Source of the DNA: Blautia pseudococcoides | GTDB lineage: Bacteria; Bacillota; Clostridia; Lachnospirales; Lachnospiraceae | Direction: 5' to 3' | Assembly: GCF_001689125.2 (NCBI RefSeq) | Contig: NZ_CP015405.2 | Coordinates: 1,083,001-1,147,000, forward strand | Length of the DNA: 64,000 bases | In this document: positions 44,627 to 52,986 of the stretch, one piece after another | Numbering within the stretch: position 1 is the stretch's first letter | How the letters are laid out: each line of letters begins with the position of its first letter | Notes under the pieces: model-generated | Told to the model about the DNA's origin: nothing | The model's database searches: none | Seen by the model: only the letters and a program-made list of their open reading frames with translations | Made by a program: the position numbers and the translations under genes

Positions 44627-45277
44627 TCAGGGCAGCATAAGAATATGGGAATAATCCAGTCCGGCAAATATTTCATTGGCCTTTTTCTGATTCTGCTGAA
44701 TGATTACCGGACTTAATCCTGCAATACGGACCGCTATGGTGGGAAGCAAGTCTAAAAGCCGTTGGAAATCGCTGCTTCTTATATCCACATCTTTATTTTG
44801 TAAGATTAATTCACGTCTTGCACCGTACTCTGCGGTGGCACACCAATAATAAGATTCGGGTGTAATATCCACATGGAAATATTTCAGGATCTCCACCTGT
44901 TTTTTTCTCACTGCCTGATGGAATTCGCCGGGAACCAAGTCACTCTCATTGACTTCCAGATGGAAAGAGAGAATGTGCGGATCACTGAAAATCTGCATCA
45001 TCATAATATTAGACTGCACCATGTGCGCCTGCAGCTCATTGTCCAGAAGCCCTTCTACCTGACTGGCAATGAAATCCTTTATTTGACGGAGATAATCCAT
45101 ATATATTCGATTCAGCAACTCCTGTTTTTTAAAATGGTAATTGACCAGCCCTACCGGTACAGCGGCTTTTTGGGCTATCATCTGATAAGTGGTCTTTTTG
45201 TATCCTTTTTCGTACATCAGCTCCCGCGCAGTCTGATAAATCATTTCCTTTGTCAAAATCCCATTGGCATACTGCAT
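44627..45277 (-). CDS. TetR/AcrR family transcriptional regulator
   Basis: A 216-residue repressor. The N-terminal helix-turn-helix is clear (IYQTARELMYEKGYKKTTYQMIAQKAAVPVGLVNYHFKKQELL, residues about 13-55). The ligand-binding part is not similar to any I recognise. It is divergent from the gene remnant at 45473, which has a good ribosome site and may be what is left of its target. Confidence 0.88.
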   Translation of the reverse strand: MQYANGILTKEMIYQTARELMYEKGYKKTTYQMIAQKAAVPVGLVNYHFKKQELLNRIYMDYLRQIKDFIASQVEGLLDNELQAHMVQSNIMMMQIFSDPHILSFHLEVNESDLVPGEFHQAVRKKQVEILKYFHVDITPESYYWCATAEYGARRELILQNKDVDIRSSDFQRLLDLLPTIAVRIAGLSPVIIQQNQKKANEIFAGLDYSHILMLP

Positions 45278-45472
45278 GAAATCCCCCCTTATTTTCTGCG
45301 TAACGTTTCACTCCGTGACCAGAAACTTTTTACATCTATTTTTTACATAATATCACAGATTACGTGGACATTACAACGAAAAACTGTTACAATGAATATT
45401 ATATAAAAAAGAATTCATTCAAAATTAGCCGGAAAGAGACAAACAGGAGACTGTGCGGAAAAGGAGGATAAG

Positions 45473-45603
45473 ATGGATATGAGACCTCATTGATTTTTGA
45501 TGAAGGAATAGAGAAATCACTTAAGACGCTGGAAGCCGGTTTGCAGGAAAGAAAAGGTGAAATATTGTATCATCTTTTTTCCCTGTTCTCCGGAAAAGAA
45601 TAG
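45473..45603 (+). pseudogene. Gene remnant divergent from the TetR gene
   Basis: AAGGAGG (45461-45467) precedes ATG 45473, but the frame stops after six codons. A second frame from 45484 runs 39 codons (FDEGIEKSLKTLEAGLQER then LFSLFSGKE) to a stop at 45601. This looks like the two ends of a gene that lost its middle. The product is not recognisable. Confidence 0.4.
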
Positions 45604-45604
45604 A

Positions 45605-45805
45605 AAAACAGTAGAGAAAGAATTGACAAAATATATAGGTGATGAAGCTATCAATTGTGAGTGACATACGAAATTGATTAAAACCGGAAATCGTAAACCT
45701 GACAGAAGTTATTTCTGTGCAAAAGTGCCAGATAAGATAACAGACTTAAATGGTGCAGATATTTCAGGGAAGATTTATATTTATAAAATAGGGAGACATG
45801 TGTAA
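45605..45805 (+). pseudogene. Short coding remnant with one in-frame TGA
   Basis: One frame of 66 codons plus stop reads like protein (KTVEKELTKYIGDEAINCE, then TGA at 45662-45664, then VPDKITDLNGADISGKIY). It has no start site of its own. Selenocysteine is possible in principle, but nothing following resembles an insertion element; decay is more likely. Confidence 0.3.
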
Positions 45806-46261
45806 ACCCTGCTGATATATTCATTACAAAAGAATGTCAAGAAAAAACACTTGATATGATTTGTTCGGGAATGTGGTAAATATGGTACTTTCAAGGTGCA
45901 AAATTTTGGTTTTGTGACAACACTGTGACAAATTCGAATTGAAATAGGATTTTAGGATAGAGCTTTCTATACTGTAAAAGTATGGAGGCTCTAATTTTTT
46001 TTAGATATGCGGAATTTCGTCATTATGACAGTGCGTCCGGTGGACTGTCCGCCGGACAATCCTGGGACAAAATAAAAAGTAAATCGAGCAGTTGATACGA
46101 TGTAAATTTTGTGATTTATGGTAAAAAGCGCATATACATAAAATGCACAAAAATAAGGTGTTTTACCGATTTGATTAAAATTAAAGCATATGCTATTCTC
46201 TGTCTATCAGCTGATTAGTTACGATATTTGAAAACAGATAAAAAAGATAGGAGCGGATAAT
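45806..46261 (+). other. Intergenic stretch at the left side of the decayed element
   Basis: AT-rich with no credible reading frame. It holds one copy of AAGAAAAAACACTTGA (45839-45854), which recurs at the other side of the element, and a dyad GTCCGGTGGA/TCCGCCGGAC near 46034-46056 related to the tandem repeats at 47201. The excisionase-like gene follows. Confidence 0.5.
45839..45854 (+). repeat. 16-bp direct repeat, left copy
   Basis: AAGAAAAAACACTTGA, identical to 48165-48180. The right copy contains the first four bases of the ylxM -35 box. The pair brackets all the element-derived genes, so it is a candidate attachment or target duplication site. Confidence 0.4.
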
Positions 46262-46456
46262 ATGAGGAAAACAACAGAAGGAATCAAAGGACAGGTTATT
46301 TCTGTCGATACACCGGAGTTAATGAATATGTTGCATGTCGGCAGGAAAGCAGCTACAGATATTGGTACTGCTGCCAATGCGAGAATTACAATAGGCCGCC
46401 GAGTTCTCTGGAACGTAAAAAAGATTCAGCAGTATCTTGATGGGATCAGTGAATAG
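46262..46456 (+). CDS. Excisionase-like small DNA-binding protein
   Basis: A 64-residue protein. ELMNMLHVGRKAATDIGTAANARITIGRRVLWNVKKIQQYLDGISE resembles the winged-helix Xis/MerR-type excisionases of Tn916-like elements, where a tyrosine recombinase normally follows. No integrase is present here. GGAGCGG precedes the start. Confidence 0.75.
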   Translation: MRKTTEGIKGQVISVDTPELMNMLHVGRKAATDIGTAANARITIGRRVLWNVKKIQQYLDGISE

Positions 46457-46471
46457 GAGGGGCGGCAATGA

Positions 46472-46771
46472 ATGAAAGAGACGGCAAGAGGAGGGTATGG
46501 AATTGTGTACCGTGAAATTATGAGAAATCCGGATATACCGCCAGAATCTAAAGCAATTTATGCTTACTTGTGTAGCTTCGCTGGTAATGGTGATACGTGT
46601 TATCCAAGAGTGGAAACAATGCAGAAAGAGCTTTGCATGGGAAAACAGCGATTTAATAAATATATGTCTATTCTCATAGATTCCGGAGTTGTTGTCCGTG
46701 AACGTGAGAAGGTTGGAAATCTTGCAGGACACAATGTATATAAAATTACTCATAGGGCTGATTTTTCATAG
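46472..46771 (+). pseudogene. Element-type replication/HTH protein, C terminus frameshifted
   Basis: A 99-residue reading frame with a winged-helix pattern (GYGIVYREIMRNPDIPPESKAIYAYLCSFAGNGDTCYPRVETMQKEL) known from the replication or HTH proteins of integrative elements. It stops at HRADFS. Directly downstream another frame encodes LEIREVEFQYLENQPLNNNSIKINRINNN to about 46916, which is the asparagine-rich tail these proteins normally carry, so a one-base frameshift near 46770 is likely. AGGAGGGG precedes the start. Confidence 0.65.
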
Positions 46772-46918
46772 TCTCGAAATTCGAGAGGTTGAATTTCAAT
46801 ATCTTGAAAATCAACCCCTAAATAATAACAGTATAAAAATTAACAGAATAAATAATAACAGATACACACGGAAAAGAGAGTGTGAGAGAAAAACCATTTC
46901 CAGAGGAGGGGGATAATA

Positions 46919-47137
46919 TTGAGTGATTACGAGGAATTGAAAGCAAAATATAGAAGCATATCAGAAGCTATTGACAAGGCAATTAAACAAAATGAGCCAT
47001 ATGAGGAACTTGTGGATTCTCTTTTTCGATGTTTGAATGAGATTTTAGAAACATCGGAGGTAAAGGCTGAAAATAAGCGGATGTGGAAAGAACTCGAAGA
47101 AATATCTCAAAAGATGGATGAGAAGATAAAGTTGTGA
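46919..47137 (+). CDS. Small coiled-coil protein of unknown function
   Basis: A 72-residue acidic protein predicted to be almost all helix (YEELKAKYRSISEAIDKAIKQNEPYEEL). The start is TTG 46919, placed eight bases after AGGAGGGGG. It lies between element-derived genes and probably belongs to the element. No function can be assigned. Confidence 0.55.
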   Translation: MSDYEELKAKYRSISEAIDKAIKQNEPYEELVDSLFRCLNEILETSEVKAENKRMWKELEEISQKMDEKIKL

Positions 47138-47448
47138 AAATCAAAAGCCGATTTTTGAAATGTCACTCCATAAAAAGAGAGGAACAAAAACGTCCGGCGG
47201 AAAATCCGTGGACAATCCACCGGACAGTCCGTAGGAAAATCCGTGGACAATCCACCGGACAGTCCGTAGGAAAATCCGGTGTAACCAGTACCAGCACCAT
47301 AACCAGTACCATTACCAATAAAGATAAAAGAAAAATATACAAAAGAAAAGAGCCACCCTACCAGGTAGCCCCTCAATATGTCTGTAAAAGCTATTTTAGT
47401 ATAGGGCTGAAGCAATGTCAATCTGGAGGTGGTGAGAAACATGAGTAA
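47134..47448 (+). CDS. Low-complexity reading frame over tandem repeats
   Basis: A 104-codon frame that begins at GTG 47134 and overlaps the preceding stop. The middle crosses a 35-bp tandem repeat, so each copy is translated differently, and a threonine/serine-rich run follows (VTSTSTITSTITNKDKRK). Repeats of this kind occur in the linker of element replication proteins. It may be the tail of another broken gene rather than a true protein. Confidence 0.3.
   Translation: MKIKSRFLKCHSIKREEQKRPAENPWTIHRTVRRKIRGQSTGQSVGKSGVTSTSTITSTITNKDKRKIYKRKEPPYQVAPQYVCKSYFSIGLKQCQSGGGEKHE
47201..47279 (+). repeat. 35-bp tandem repeat, two copies plus a partial third
   Basis: Identical units at 47201-47235 and 47236-47270, with eight more matching bases from 47271. 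Each unit contains the small dyad GTGGA-CAA-TCCAC and an ACCGGACAGTCCG segment. A related dyad lies near 46034-46056. Confidence 0.9.
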
Positions 47449-48106
47449 CGAGAAATTAGTGGAGCTGATTCGGGAAGGTACAAACAGGAAAGAAAATCTA
47501 AGTTTGTTATGGGAAAATAATCAAGGTTTGATTGATTCGATTGTACATAGACTTACGGGTTTACAATCCCGTGAAGAAGGATTCGAAGAAGCAAAACAGC
47601 AGGCATATTTCGGATTGCTAGAAGTAGTAGATAGTTACAACTTTTCTGTCGGTGTTAAGTTCTTCAGCTATGCGAAGTTCCATATCCGGAAAGCGTTATA
47701 CCGCTATCATGCCAATTGCGGCGGTCTGGTGAGAGTGCCGGAATATCTGAAAAATAATTATGTGAAGCATATGGAATATCAGAAAAGATATTTTTTAGAG
47801 CATGGGAAATATCCTGATGATGAAACGTGTAAGAATGCACTCAGACTTTCTCCTGCTGCCTATGAAATCTTGAAAAGTGCTGAAAACGCCATGAACCAAA
47901 TGAGCTTTGATAGCTATATGTCAGATGGAGAAGGGAAACAGCGTAGACTTGCGGATTTTATACCAGATGATAAAATTTTGGAAGAAGCTGTAATCGGGAG
48001 TGTTTACCAAAGGGAATTACATGAGGCTTTAACTGGGGCAATGGAAATTTTGAATCCAGAGGAAAGAAAGATTGTGCTCATGCACCACTATCAAGGTAGA
48101 ATATAA
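47441..48106 (+). CDS. Element-borne sigma-70-like factor, truncated before region 4
   Basis: A 221-residue protein. Region 2 is visible (EEGFEEAKQQAYFGLLEVVDSYNFSVGVKFFSYAKFHIRKALYRY, about residues 46-90), and the region 3-like part follows. Region 4 starts (NPEERKIVLMHHYQG) but the frame ends at RI just before the helix-turn-helix that should bind the -35 box. ATG 47441 is preceded by GGTGGTGAG. The break falls within 60 bases of the right direct repeat, so the gene was probably cut at the element border. Confidence 0.7.
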   Translation: MSNEKLVELIREGTNRKENLSLLWENNQGLIDSIVHRLTGLQSREEGFEEAKQQAYFGLLEVVDSYNFSVGVKFFSYAKFHIRKALYRYHANCGGLVRVPEYLKNNYVKHMEYQKRYFLEHGKYPDDETCKNALRLSPAAYEILKSAENAMNQMSFDSYMSDGEGKQRRLADFIPDDKILEEAVIGSVYQRELHEALTGAMEILNPEERKIVLMHHYQGRI

Positions 48107-48164
48107 TATAATCAAGTTAAAGATAAGTCAAGCGAAGGTAGACGGGAGTAGGGAAAACTCTGTA

Positions 48165-48180
48165 AAGAAAAAACACTTGA
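48165..48180 (+). repeat. 16-bp direct repeat, right copy
   Basis: AAGAAAAAACACTTGA, identical to 45839-45854. Its last four bases are part of the TTGACA box of ylxM. Confidence 0.4.
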
Positions 48181-48205
48181 CACCATGAAAAAGATGTTGT
48201 ATGAT
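48177..48205 (+). promoter_or_regulatory. Promoter of ylxM-ffh
   Basis: TTGACA (48177-48182), 17 bases, TATGAT (48200-48205), then AAGGTGATGAC before the GTG start. Confidence 0.8.
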
Positions 48206-48222
48206 ACACAAGGTGATGACGA

Positions 48223-48567
48223 GTGGAAAAAATTGTTGAACAGACTTTACTATACGATTTCTATGGTGAGCTCCTAACCGAGCACCAGCGCAGAATATAC
48301 GAGGATGTAGTGCTGAATGACTATTCTTTGAGCGAGGTAGCCGAAGATTTGGAGATCAGCCGGCAGGGTGTTCACGACAATGTGAAGCGCTGCGGTAAAA
48401 TCCTGCAGGATTACGAGGACAAACTGCATCTGGTGGAGAAGTTTGTGAGTATCAAGGAAAAGATCCACCGCATCCGGGAATTGACCGGACACTGTGAGGC
48501 CATGAGCAAACAGGAACTGGTCACAGAAGTGGAACACATTTCCCAGGAAATATTAGAGGAGTTATAG
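48223..48567 (+). CDS. ylxM: YlxM family protein (SRP-associated HTH protein)
   Basis: A 114-residue helical protein with a sigma-factor-like helix-turn-helix (LTEHQRRIYEDVVLNDYSLSEVAEDLEISRQGVHDNVKRC, residues about 19-58). Homologues are encoded before ffh and associate with the signal recognition particle in streptococci. It starts with GTG 48223 and ends three bases before ffh. Confidence 0.92.
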   Translation: MEKIVEQTLLYDFYGELLTEHQRRIYEDVVLNDYSLSEVAEDLEISRQGVHDNVKRCGKILQDYEDKLHLVEKFVSIKEKIHRIRELTGHCEAMSKQELVTEVEHISQEILEEL

Positions 48568-48570
48568 CAG

Positions 48571-49917
48571 ATGGCATTTGAGAGCTTAACCGATAAACTT
48601 CAGAATGTATTTAAAAACTTGAGAAAAAAAGGCCGTCTGACCGAAGCTGATGTTAAAGCAGCGCTGAAGGAAGTAAAAATGGCGCTTCTGGAAGCTGACG
48701 TAAGCTTCAAGGTGGTAAAGCAATTTATGAAATCCGTTCAGGAGCGGGCAGTAGGTGCTGATGTCATGTCAGGATTGAATCCGGGCCAGATGGTGATCAA
48801 GATTGTAAATGAAGAGCTGGTCAATCTGATGGGCAGCGAGACTGCAGAGCTGGCATTAAAGCCGGGCGGCGAGATATCAGTCATTATGATGGCTGGTCTC
48901 CAGGGTGCAGGTAAAACCACCACAACAGCGAAGCTGGCCGGAAAGCTGAAGTCAAAAGGACGCAAACCTCTCCTCGCAGCATGTGACGTGTACCGTCCGG
49001 CAGCCATCACCCAGTTACAGGTGAACGGGGAAAAACAGGGCGTGGATGTTTTCTCCATGGGAGATAGACAGAACCCTGTGGATATTGCCAAGGCAGCTTA
49101 CGAACATGCAAAAAAAGAAAAATTCAATGTTTTGATTTTGGATACTGCAGGCCGTCTTCATATAGATGAAGACATGATGAAAGAGCTTGCAAACATCAAG
49201 GAAGCCATTGAAGTGGATCAGACCGTGTTGGTAGTAGATGCCATGACTGGTCAGGACGCGGTAAATGTGGCAGAAACCTTTGGAGAGAAAGTCGGCATTG
49301 ATGGGGTGATCCTCACCAAATTAGACGGCGATGCCAGAGGCGGTGCAGCGTTATCCATCAAGGCGGTCACAGGCAAACCCATTTTATTTGTGGGTATGGG
49401 AGAAAAATTATCGGATTTGGAGCAGTTCTATCCGGACCGTATGGCATCCCGTATTCTGGGAATGGGCGATGTTATGAGCCTGATCGAGAAGGCCCAGGCA
49501 AACCTGGACGAAGAAAAAGCCAAGGAGATGGAACAGAAATTCCGCAAGAATTCTTTTGGTTTTGACGACTATCTGGAAAGCATGAACCAGATGAAGAACA
49601 TGGGCGGCATATCCAGCGTATTGAATATGATACCCGGTATGGGCAGTCAGATAAAAGATATTGACAGCATGGTGGACGAGAAAGATATGGCAAGAAAAGA
49701 AGCCATGATCCTATCCATGACACCGAGAGAGCGCTCCCATCCGGAAATCCTGAACCCATCCAGAAAGGCGAGAATCGCCAAAGGCGCAGGCGTGGATATG
49801 ACGGAGGTCAACCGTCTGGTCAAACAGTTTGAACAGGCCAAGAAAATGATGAAACAGATGCCCGGACTCATGGGCGGTAAAGGTGGTAAAAGAGGAAAAT
49901 TCAAACTTCCCTTTTAA
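48571..49917 (+). CDS. ffh: Signal recognition particle protein Ffh
   Basis: A 448-residue GTPase that binds SRP RNA and signal peptides. NG domain: [15 protein letters not shown] near residue 107, [32 protein letters not shown]. The methionine-rich M domain follows from about 300 ([41 protein letters not shown]) and ends in a basic tail. ylxM precedes it and rpsP follows. Confidence 0.98.
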   Translation: MAFESLTDKLQNVFKNLRKKGRLTEADVKAALKEVKMALLEADVSFKVVKQFMKSVQERAVGADVMSGLNPGQMVIKIVNEELVNLMGSETAELALKPGGEISVIMMAGLQGAGKTTTTAKLAGKLKSKGRKPLLAACDVYRPAAITQLQVNGEKQGVDVFSMGDRQNPVDIAKAAYEHAKKEKFNVLILDTAGRLHIDEDMMKELANIKEAIEVDQTVLVVDAMTGQDAVNVAETFGEKVGIDGVILTKLDGDARGGAALSIKAVTGKPILFVGMGEKLSDLEQFYPDRMASRILGMGDVMSLIEKAQANLDEEKAKEMEQKFRKNSFGFDDYLESMNQMKNMGGISSVLNMIPGMGSQIKDIDSMVDEKDMARKEAMILSMTPRERSHPEILNPSRKARIAKGAGVDMTEVNRLVKQFEQAKKMMKQMPGLMGGKGGKRGKFKLPF

Positions 49918-49952
49918 CATATAGAAGAAAAATAAGCCAGGAGGTGAAAGAG

Positions 49953-50198
49953 ATGGCAGTAAAAATCAGATTAAGAAGAATGGGACAGAAAAAAGCTCCT
50001 TTCTATAGAATCATCGTTGCAGATTCCAGATCCCCGAGAGATGGTAAATTCATCGAGGAGATTGGAACATACGATCCGAACCAGGATCCCAGCGTTTACA
50101 AAGTAGACGAGGAAGCAGCAAAAAAATGGCTGGCTAGCGGTGCACAGCCTACAGAAGTTGTTGCTAAAATCTTCAAAGCAGCTGGTATCGAAAAATAG
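49953..50198 (+). CDS. rpsP: 30S ribosomal protein S16
   Basis: An 81-residue ribosomal protein beginning [20 protein letters not shown], with the S16 pattern [24 protein letters not shown] 49953 is seven bases after AGGAGG; an in-frame GTG at 49944 overlaps that site and is rejected. Confidence 0.97.
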   Translation: MAVKIRLRRMGQKKAPFYRIIVADSRSPRDGKFIEEIGTYDPNQDPSVYKVDEEAAKKWLASGAQPTEVVAKIFKAAGIEK

Positions 50199-50219
50199 GA
50201 TTCCGGGAGGTAGCTTGTG

Positions 50220-50450
50220 ATGAAAGAATTAGTAGAAGTAATTGCAAAGTCTCTTGTAGATTATCCGGATGAAGTTGCGGTAACGGAAACAGAAGAGGAT
50301 AATGCCGTTCTGGTAGAGTTGAAAGTGGCTCCGGCAGACATGGGCAAAGTCATCGGCCGTCAGGGTAGAATTGCCAAGGCAATCCGTACCGTAGTGAAAG
50401 CTGCATCTTCCAAAAGCGACAAGAAAGTAGTCGTAGATATTTTACAATAA
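50220..50450 (+). CDS. khpA: KH-domain RNA-binding protein KhpA
   Basis: A 76-residue single KH domain with the GxxG loop in VIGRQGRIAKAIRTVVKAA. KhpA binds RNA together with KhpB and affects cell division and elongation in Firmicutes. GGGAGG lies nine bases before ATG 50220; GTG 50217 is an alternative start. It sits between rpsP and rimM as usual. Confidence 0.93.
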   Translation: MKELVEVIAKSLVDYPDEVAVTETEEDNAVLVELKVAPADMGKVIGRQGRIAKAIRTVVKAASSKSDKKVVVDILQ

Positions 50451-50674
50451 CTGAACCGGCCGCCAAAAGGCGGAAGTCCGGCGCAGGTGAGGAATACGGC
50501 GGATTTTATCCGTTCTGTGTAAGCGGGAGCTGTCGCGGTAAATTTTACTGCACCAGCCCCCTTTTTTTCATTACAAAGGAAAATGACCGCAGCTGGCTGT
50601 GTCCGGCGTGAGAGTCTGGCTGTATGGATGCTTTATTTTGATAACGTGATATCTTTATAATAGGAAGGAATTCG
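50451..50674 (+). promoter_or_regulatory. Structured 224-base interval between khpA and rimM
   Basis: An untranslated stretch inside an otherwise tight operon. It has a CCGCC-AAAA-GGCGG hairpin (50460-50473), a CGGCGGAT/ATCCG stem near 50498-50513, and a terminator at its centre. I recognise no known RNA family. Confidence 0.4.
50525..50568 (+). terminator. Terminator or attenuator between khpA and rimM
   Basis: GGGAGCTG pairs with CAGCCCCC (one mismatch) with an inner GCGGTAAA/TTTACTGC stem, followed by seven T. Confidence 0.7.
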
Positions 50675-51187
50675 ATGATGGAAGACTTATTACAGGCAGG
50701 TGTGATCACCACAACCCACGGGATCCGGGGGGAAGTTAAGGTGTTTCCCACCACTGATGATGTGCATAGATTTGAGGACCTGGACAGTGTATTGCTGGAT
50801 ACAGGCAGGGAATATATGGAGCTGGAAATTGAGAATGTCAAGTATTTTAAACAGTATGCAATCCTGAAATTCAAAGGGATTGACAATATCAATGATATAG
50901 AGAAATACAAAGGCAGAAGCCTCTATGTGACCAGAGACCAGGCCATTCCTTTGGAGGAGGATGAGTATTATATTGCGGACCTCATGGGACTTGACATATA
51001 CCTGGAAAACGGGGAAAAGTTTGGCATACTGAAAGATGTAATGGAAACCGGAGCCAATGATGTTTACATTGTGGAGACGGAGGAAGGGAAAGAGGTGCTG
51101 ATCCCTGCGATCCATGAATGTGTATTAGATATTGATATTGAGGAGAACCGGATGGAAATACATCTGATGGACGGGCTTCTGGATTAG
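50675..51187 (+). CDS. rimM: Ribosome maturation factor RimM
   Basis: A 170-residue 30S assembly factor. The N terminus AGVITTTHGIRGEVKVFPTTDD is the family signature, and the C-terminal PRC-barrel domain contains YIADLMGLDIYLENGEKFGILKDVMETGANDVYIVE and LIPAIHECVLDIDIEENRM. AGGAAGG precedes the start. Confidence 0.96.
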   Translation: MMEDLLQAGVITTTHGIRGEVKVFPTTDDVHRFEDLDSVLLDTGREYMELEIENVKYFKQYAILKFKGIDNINDIEKYKGRSLYVTRDQAIPLEEDEYYIADLMGLDIYLENGEKFGILKDVMETGANDVYIVETEEGKEVLIPAIHECVLDIDIEENRMEIHLMDGLLD

Positions 51188-51442
51188 GCAGCCGATCAGT
51201 TTTGCGGCGGGGAAAAAGGCAGTGTCTGCGTTTTAACCGCACCGGGCAGGCAGGCTTCGCCTATTCCGCACAGACTTAAGGGGCGGTGGGAGACTTACTT
51301 GTAACAGGTGGGGCAAGCTCCAATTGGCAGGCTGTATAGAAGCTATGGGGTTGTGTGCAGGCAGAGGAGCAGATGAAAAATATCTGCAATGATATACTGG
51401 TAACTATTTATGCTGCCAACCGGCAGCAGAACGGAGAATGCT
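51188..51442 (+). promoter_or_regulatory. Structured 255-base interval between rimM and trmD
   Basis: GC-rich and without a credible gene. Stems seen: AGGC-TTC-GCCT (51250-51262) enclosed by GTCTG/CAGAC (51224 and 51271), GCAGAT/ATCTGC (51369-51387), and GCTGCC-AACC-GGCAGC (51412-51427) directly before the trmD ribosome site. A short frame from ATG 51373 overlaps trmD but looks like a shadow. Function unknown; a cis-acting RNA is possible. Confidence 0.4.
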
Positions 51443-52888
51443 ATGAATTTTCATGTGTTGACCCTATTTCCGGATATGGTGCGGCAGGGGCTGGATACCA
51501 GCATAATCGGACGGGCTATGAAAGAAAAACGTATTTCATTGGAAACGGTGAATATCCGGGACTTTTCCGATAATAAACATAACAGAGTGGATGATTACCC
51601 ATATGGAGGAGGAGCCGGAATGGTGATGCAGGCAGAGCCTGTGTACCGGGCCTACTGTTCTGTTGCGGAAAAATCGCTGGCAGCGGGAAAGGGCAGGAAG
51701 CCCCGCTGCATTTATCTGACGCCTCAGGGGAAGGTATTTAACCAGACTATGGTGGAAGATTTTGCCCAGGAGGAGGAGCTTATTTTCCTCTGCGGTCATT
51801 ATGAAGGGATAGATGAGCGGGTTTTAGAAGAGGTCGTGACGGATTATGTCTCCATTGGAGATTATGTGCTTACCGGCGGAGAACTTGCTTCCATGGTCAT
51901 GATCGACGCTGTTTCACGGTTTGTACCGGGAGTTTTGAGCAATGAAGAATCCGCCCAGTTTGAATCCATGCAGGATAACCTGCTGGAATATCCTCATTTT
52001 ACGCGGCCTGAGACCTGGCATGACAAGAAAGTGCCAAAGGTTCTTCTGACCGGTGACCATAATAAAATTGAGGCCTGGAGATGGGAGCAGTCTCTGAGGC
52101 GCACAAAAGAGAGGAGACCGGATCTTATGGAGAAAAACAAGACTTTGACTGTGGCGTATTTCAGTCCCACGGAAGGAACAAAAGGCGCGGCGGAAATTCT
52201 GGCAGGTATGCTGTCACAAAATCCACAGTATTTGGATCTGACCAGAAGAAAGCTGAGAAAACAGAAACACCATTTTACAGAGAAGGATCTGCTGCTTGCG
52301 GCTGCGCCTGTATACGGCGGTCAATTGCCGAGATTGCATGAGGAATTGTATAGAAATCTGCACGGAGAGAATACACCGTGTATTCTTATGGCTGCATACG
52401 GAAACAGGCATTACGACAATACACTTGCCCAGATGCAGAAAATACTGGAGGACAGAGGCTTTTATTGTATTGGAGCCATTGCGCCGGTCATTCCGCACAT
52501 ATATTCCGGGAAGCTGGGGAATGGGCGGCCGGATGAGACAGATATACGGGAGTTCCGTAAATTTGCTGTTACAGTGAAGAAACGGCTGGAAGAGGATTTT
52601 CGTGAACATATAGAGCTTCCCGGCGAAGCAGAGCCGGAACCAAAGCAGATGAAACCTGTGGCAAAACTCTGGGATGCAGAAAAGTGCAATGGGTGTCAGG
52701 CATGTGTACAGAAATGCCCCGCTGCAGCTATTGATAAAGAGACTTATGCGGTGGATGAAAATTTGTGTATCAACTGTATGAGATGTGCAAAGGTATGTCC
52801 GGCAGATGCAAGGAGTTATGACTGCGGGGAAGTTCAGAAATATCTGGAATCCAATTTTATGGAGAGACGGGAAATAGAGCGTTTTTAA
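51443..52888 (+). CDS. trmD: tRNA m1G37 methyltransferase TrmD fused to flavodoxin-like/ferredoxin protein
   Basis: A single 481-codon frame. Residues 1-228 are TrmD (FHVLTLFPDMVRQGLDTSII; YPYGGGAGMVMQ; LCGHYEGIDERV; SIGDYVLTGGELA; WRWEQSLRRTKERRPDL), which methylates G37 of tRNA. From residue 229 the frame continues, without a stop, into a protein of the EFR1/flavodoxin kind (VAYFSPTEGTKGAAEIL; LLAAAPVYGGQLP) ending in two ferredoxin motifs, CNGCQACVQKCP (Cys415) and CINCMRCAKVCP (Cys442). ATG 52127 with AGGAG ten bases upstream could start the second half separately, but both are in one frame. Ordinary TrmD ends about 15-20 residues after RRPDL. rplS, the usual neighbour, is absent. Confidence 0.88.
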   Translation: MNFHVLTLFPDMVRQGLDTSIIGRAMKEKRISLETVNIRDFSDNKHNRVDDYPYGGGAGMVMQAEPVYRAYCSVAEKSLAAGKGRKPRCIYLTPQGKVFNQTMVEDFAQEEELIFLCGHYEGIDERVLEEVVTDYVSIGDYVLTGGELASMVMIDAVSRFVPGVLSNEESAQFESMQDNLLEYPHFTRPETWHDKKVPKVLLTGDHNKIEAWRWEQSLRRTKERRPDLMEKNKTLTVAYFSPTEGTKGAAEILAGMLSQNPQYLDLTRRKLRKQKHHFTEKDLLLAAAPVYGGQLPRLHEELYRNLHGENTPCILMAAYGNRHYDNTLAQMQKILEDRGFYCIGAIAPVIPHIYSGKLGNGRPDETDIREFRKFAVTVKKRLEEDFREHIELPGEAEPEPKQMKPVAKLWDAEKCNGCQACVQKCPAAAIDKETYAVDENLCINCMRCAKVCPADARSYDCGEVQKYLESNFMERREIERF

Positions 52889-52909
52889 AAGAGAGAGTTT
52901 TGAATCAGC

Positions 52910-52956
52910 AAAAGCACTGGAGGCATAGTATTTATACTTTGCATCCAGTGCTTTTT
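52910..52956 (+). terminator. Terminator after trmD fusion
   Basis: AAAAGCACTGGA pairs with TCCAGTGCTTTTT through a long, nearly perfect stem. Confidence 0.85.
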
Positions 52957-52986
52957 GATGTAGCTTGTCTCTTATTTCCATTAGTT

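Noticed and set aside
47201..47279. Short CRISPR array
   Set aside because: The units are contiguous with no spacers and there are only two full copies; no cas genes are present.
50451..50674. SRP RNA (ffs) gene near ffh
   Set aside because: The conserved SRP loop sequence (around GGAAGGAAGCA) is absent and the region ends in an internal terminator.
51373..51573. Short frame upstream of and overlapping trmD, possible leader peptide
   Set aside because: AGAGGAG is too close to the ATG, and most of the frame is the shifted reading of trmD.
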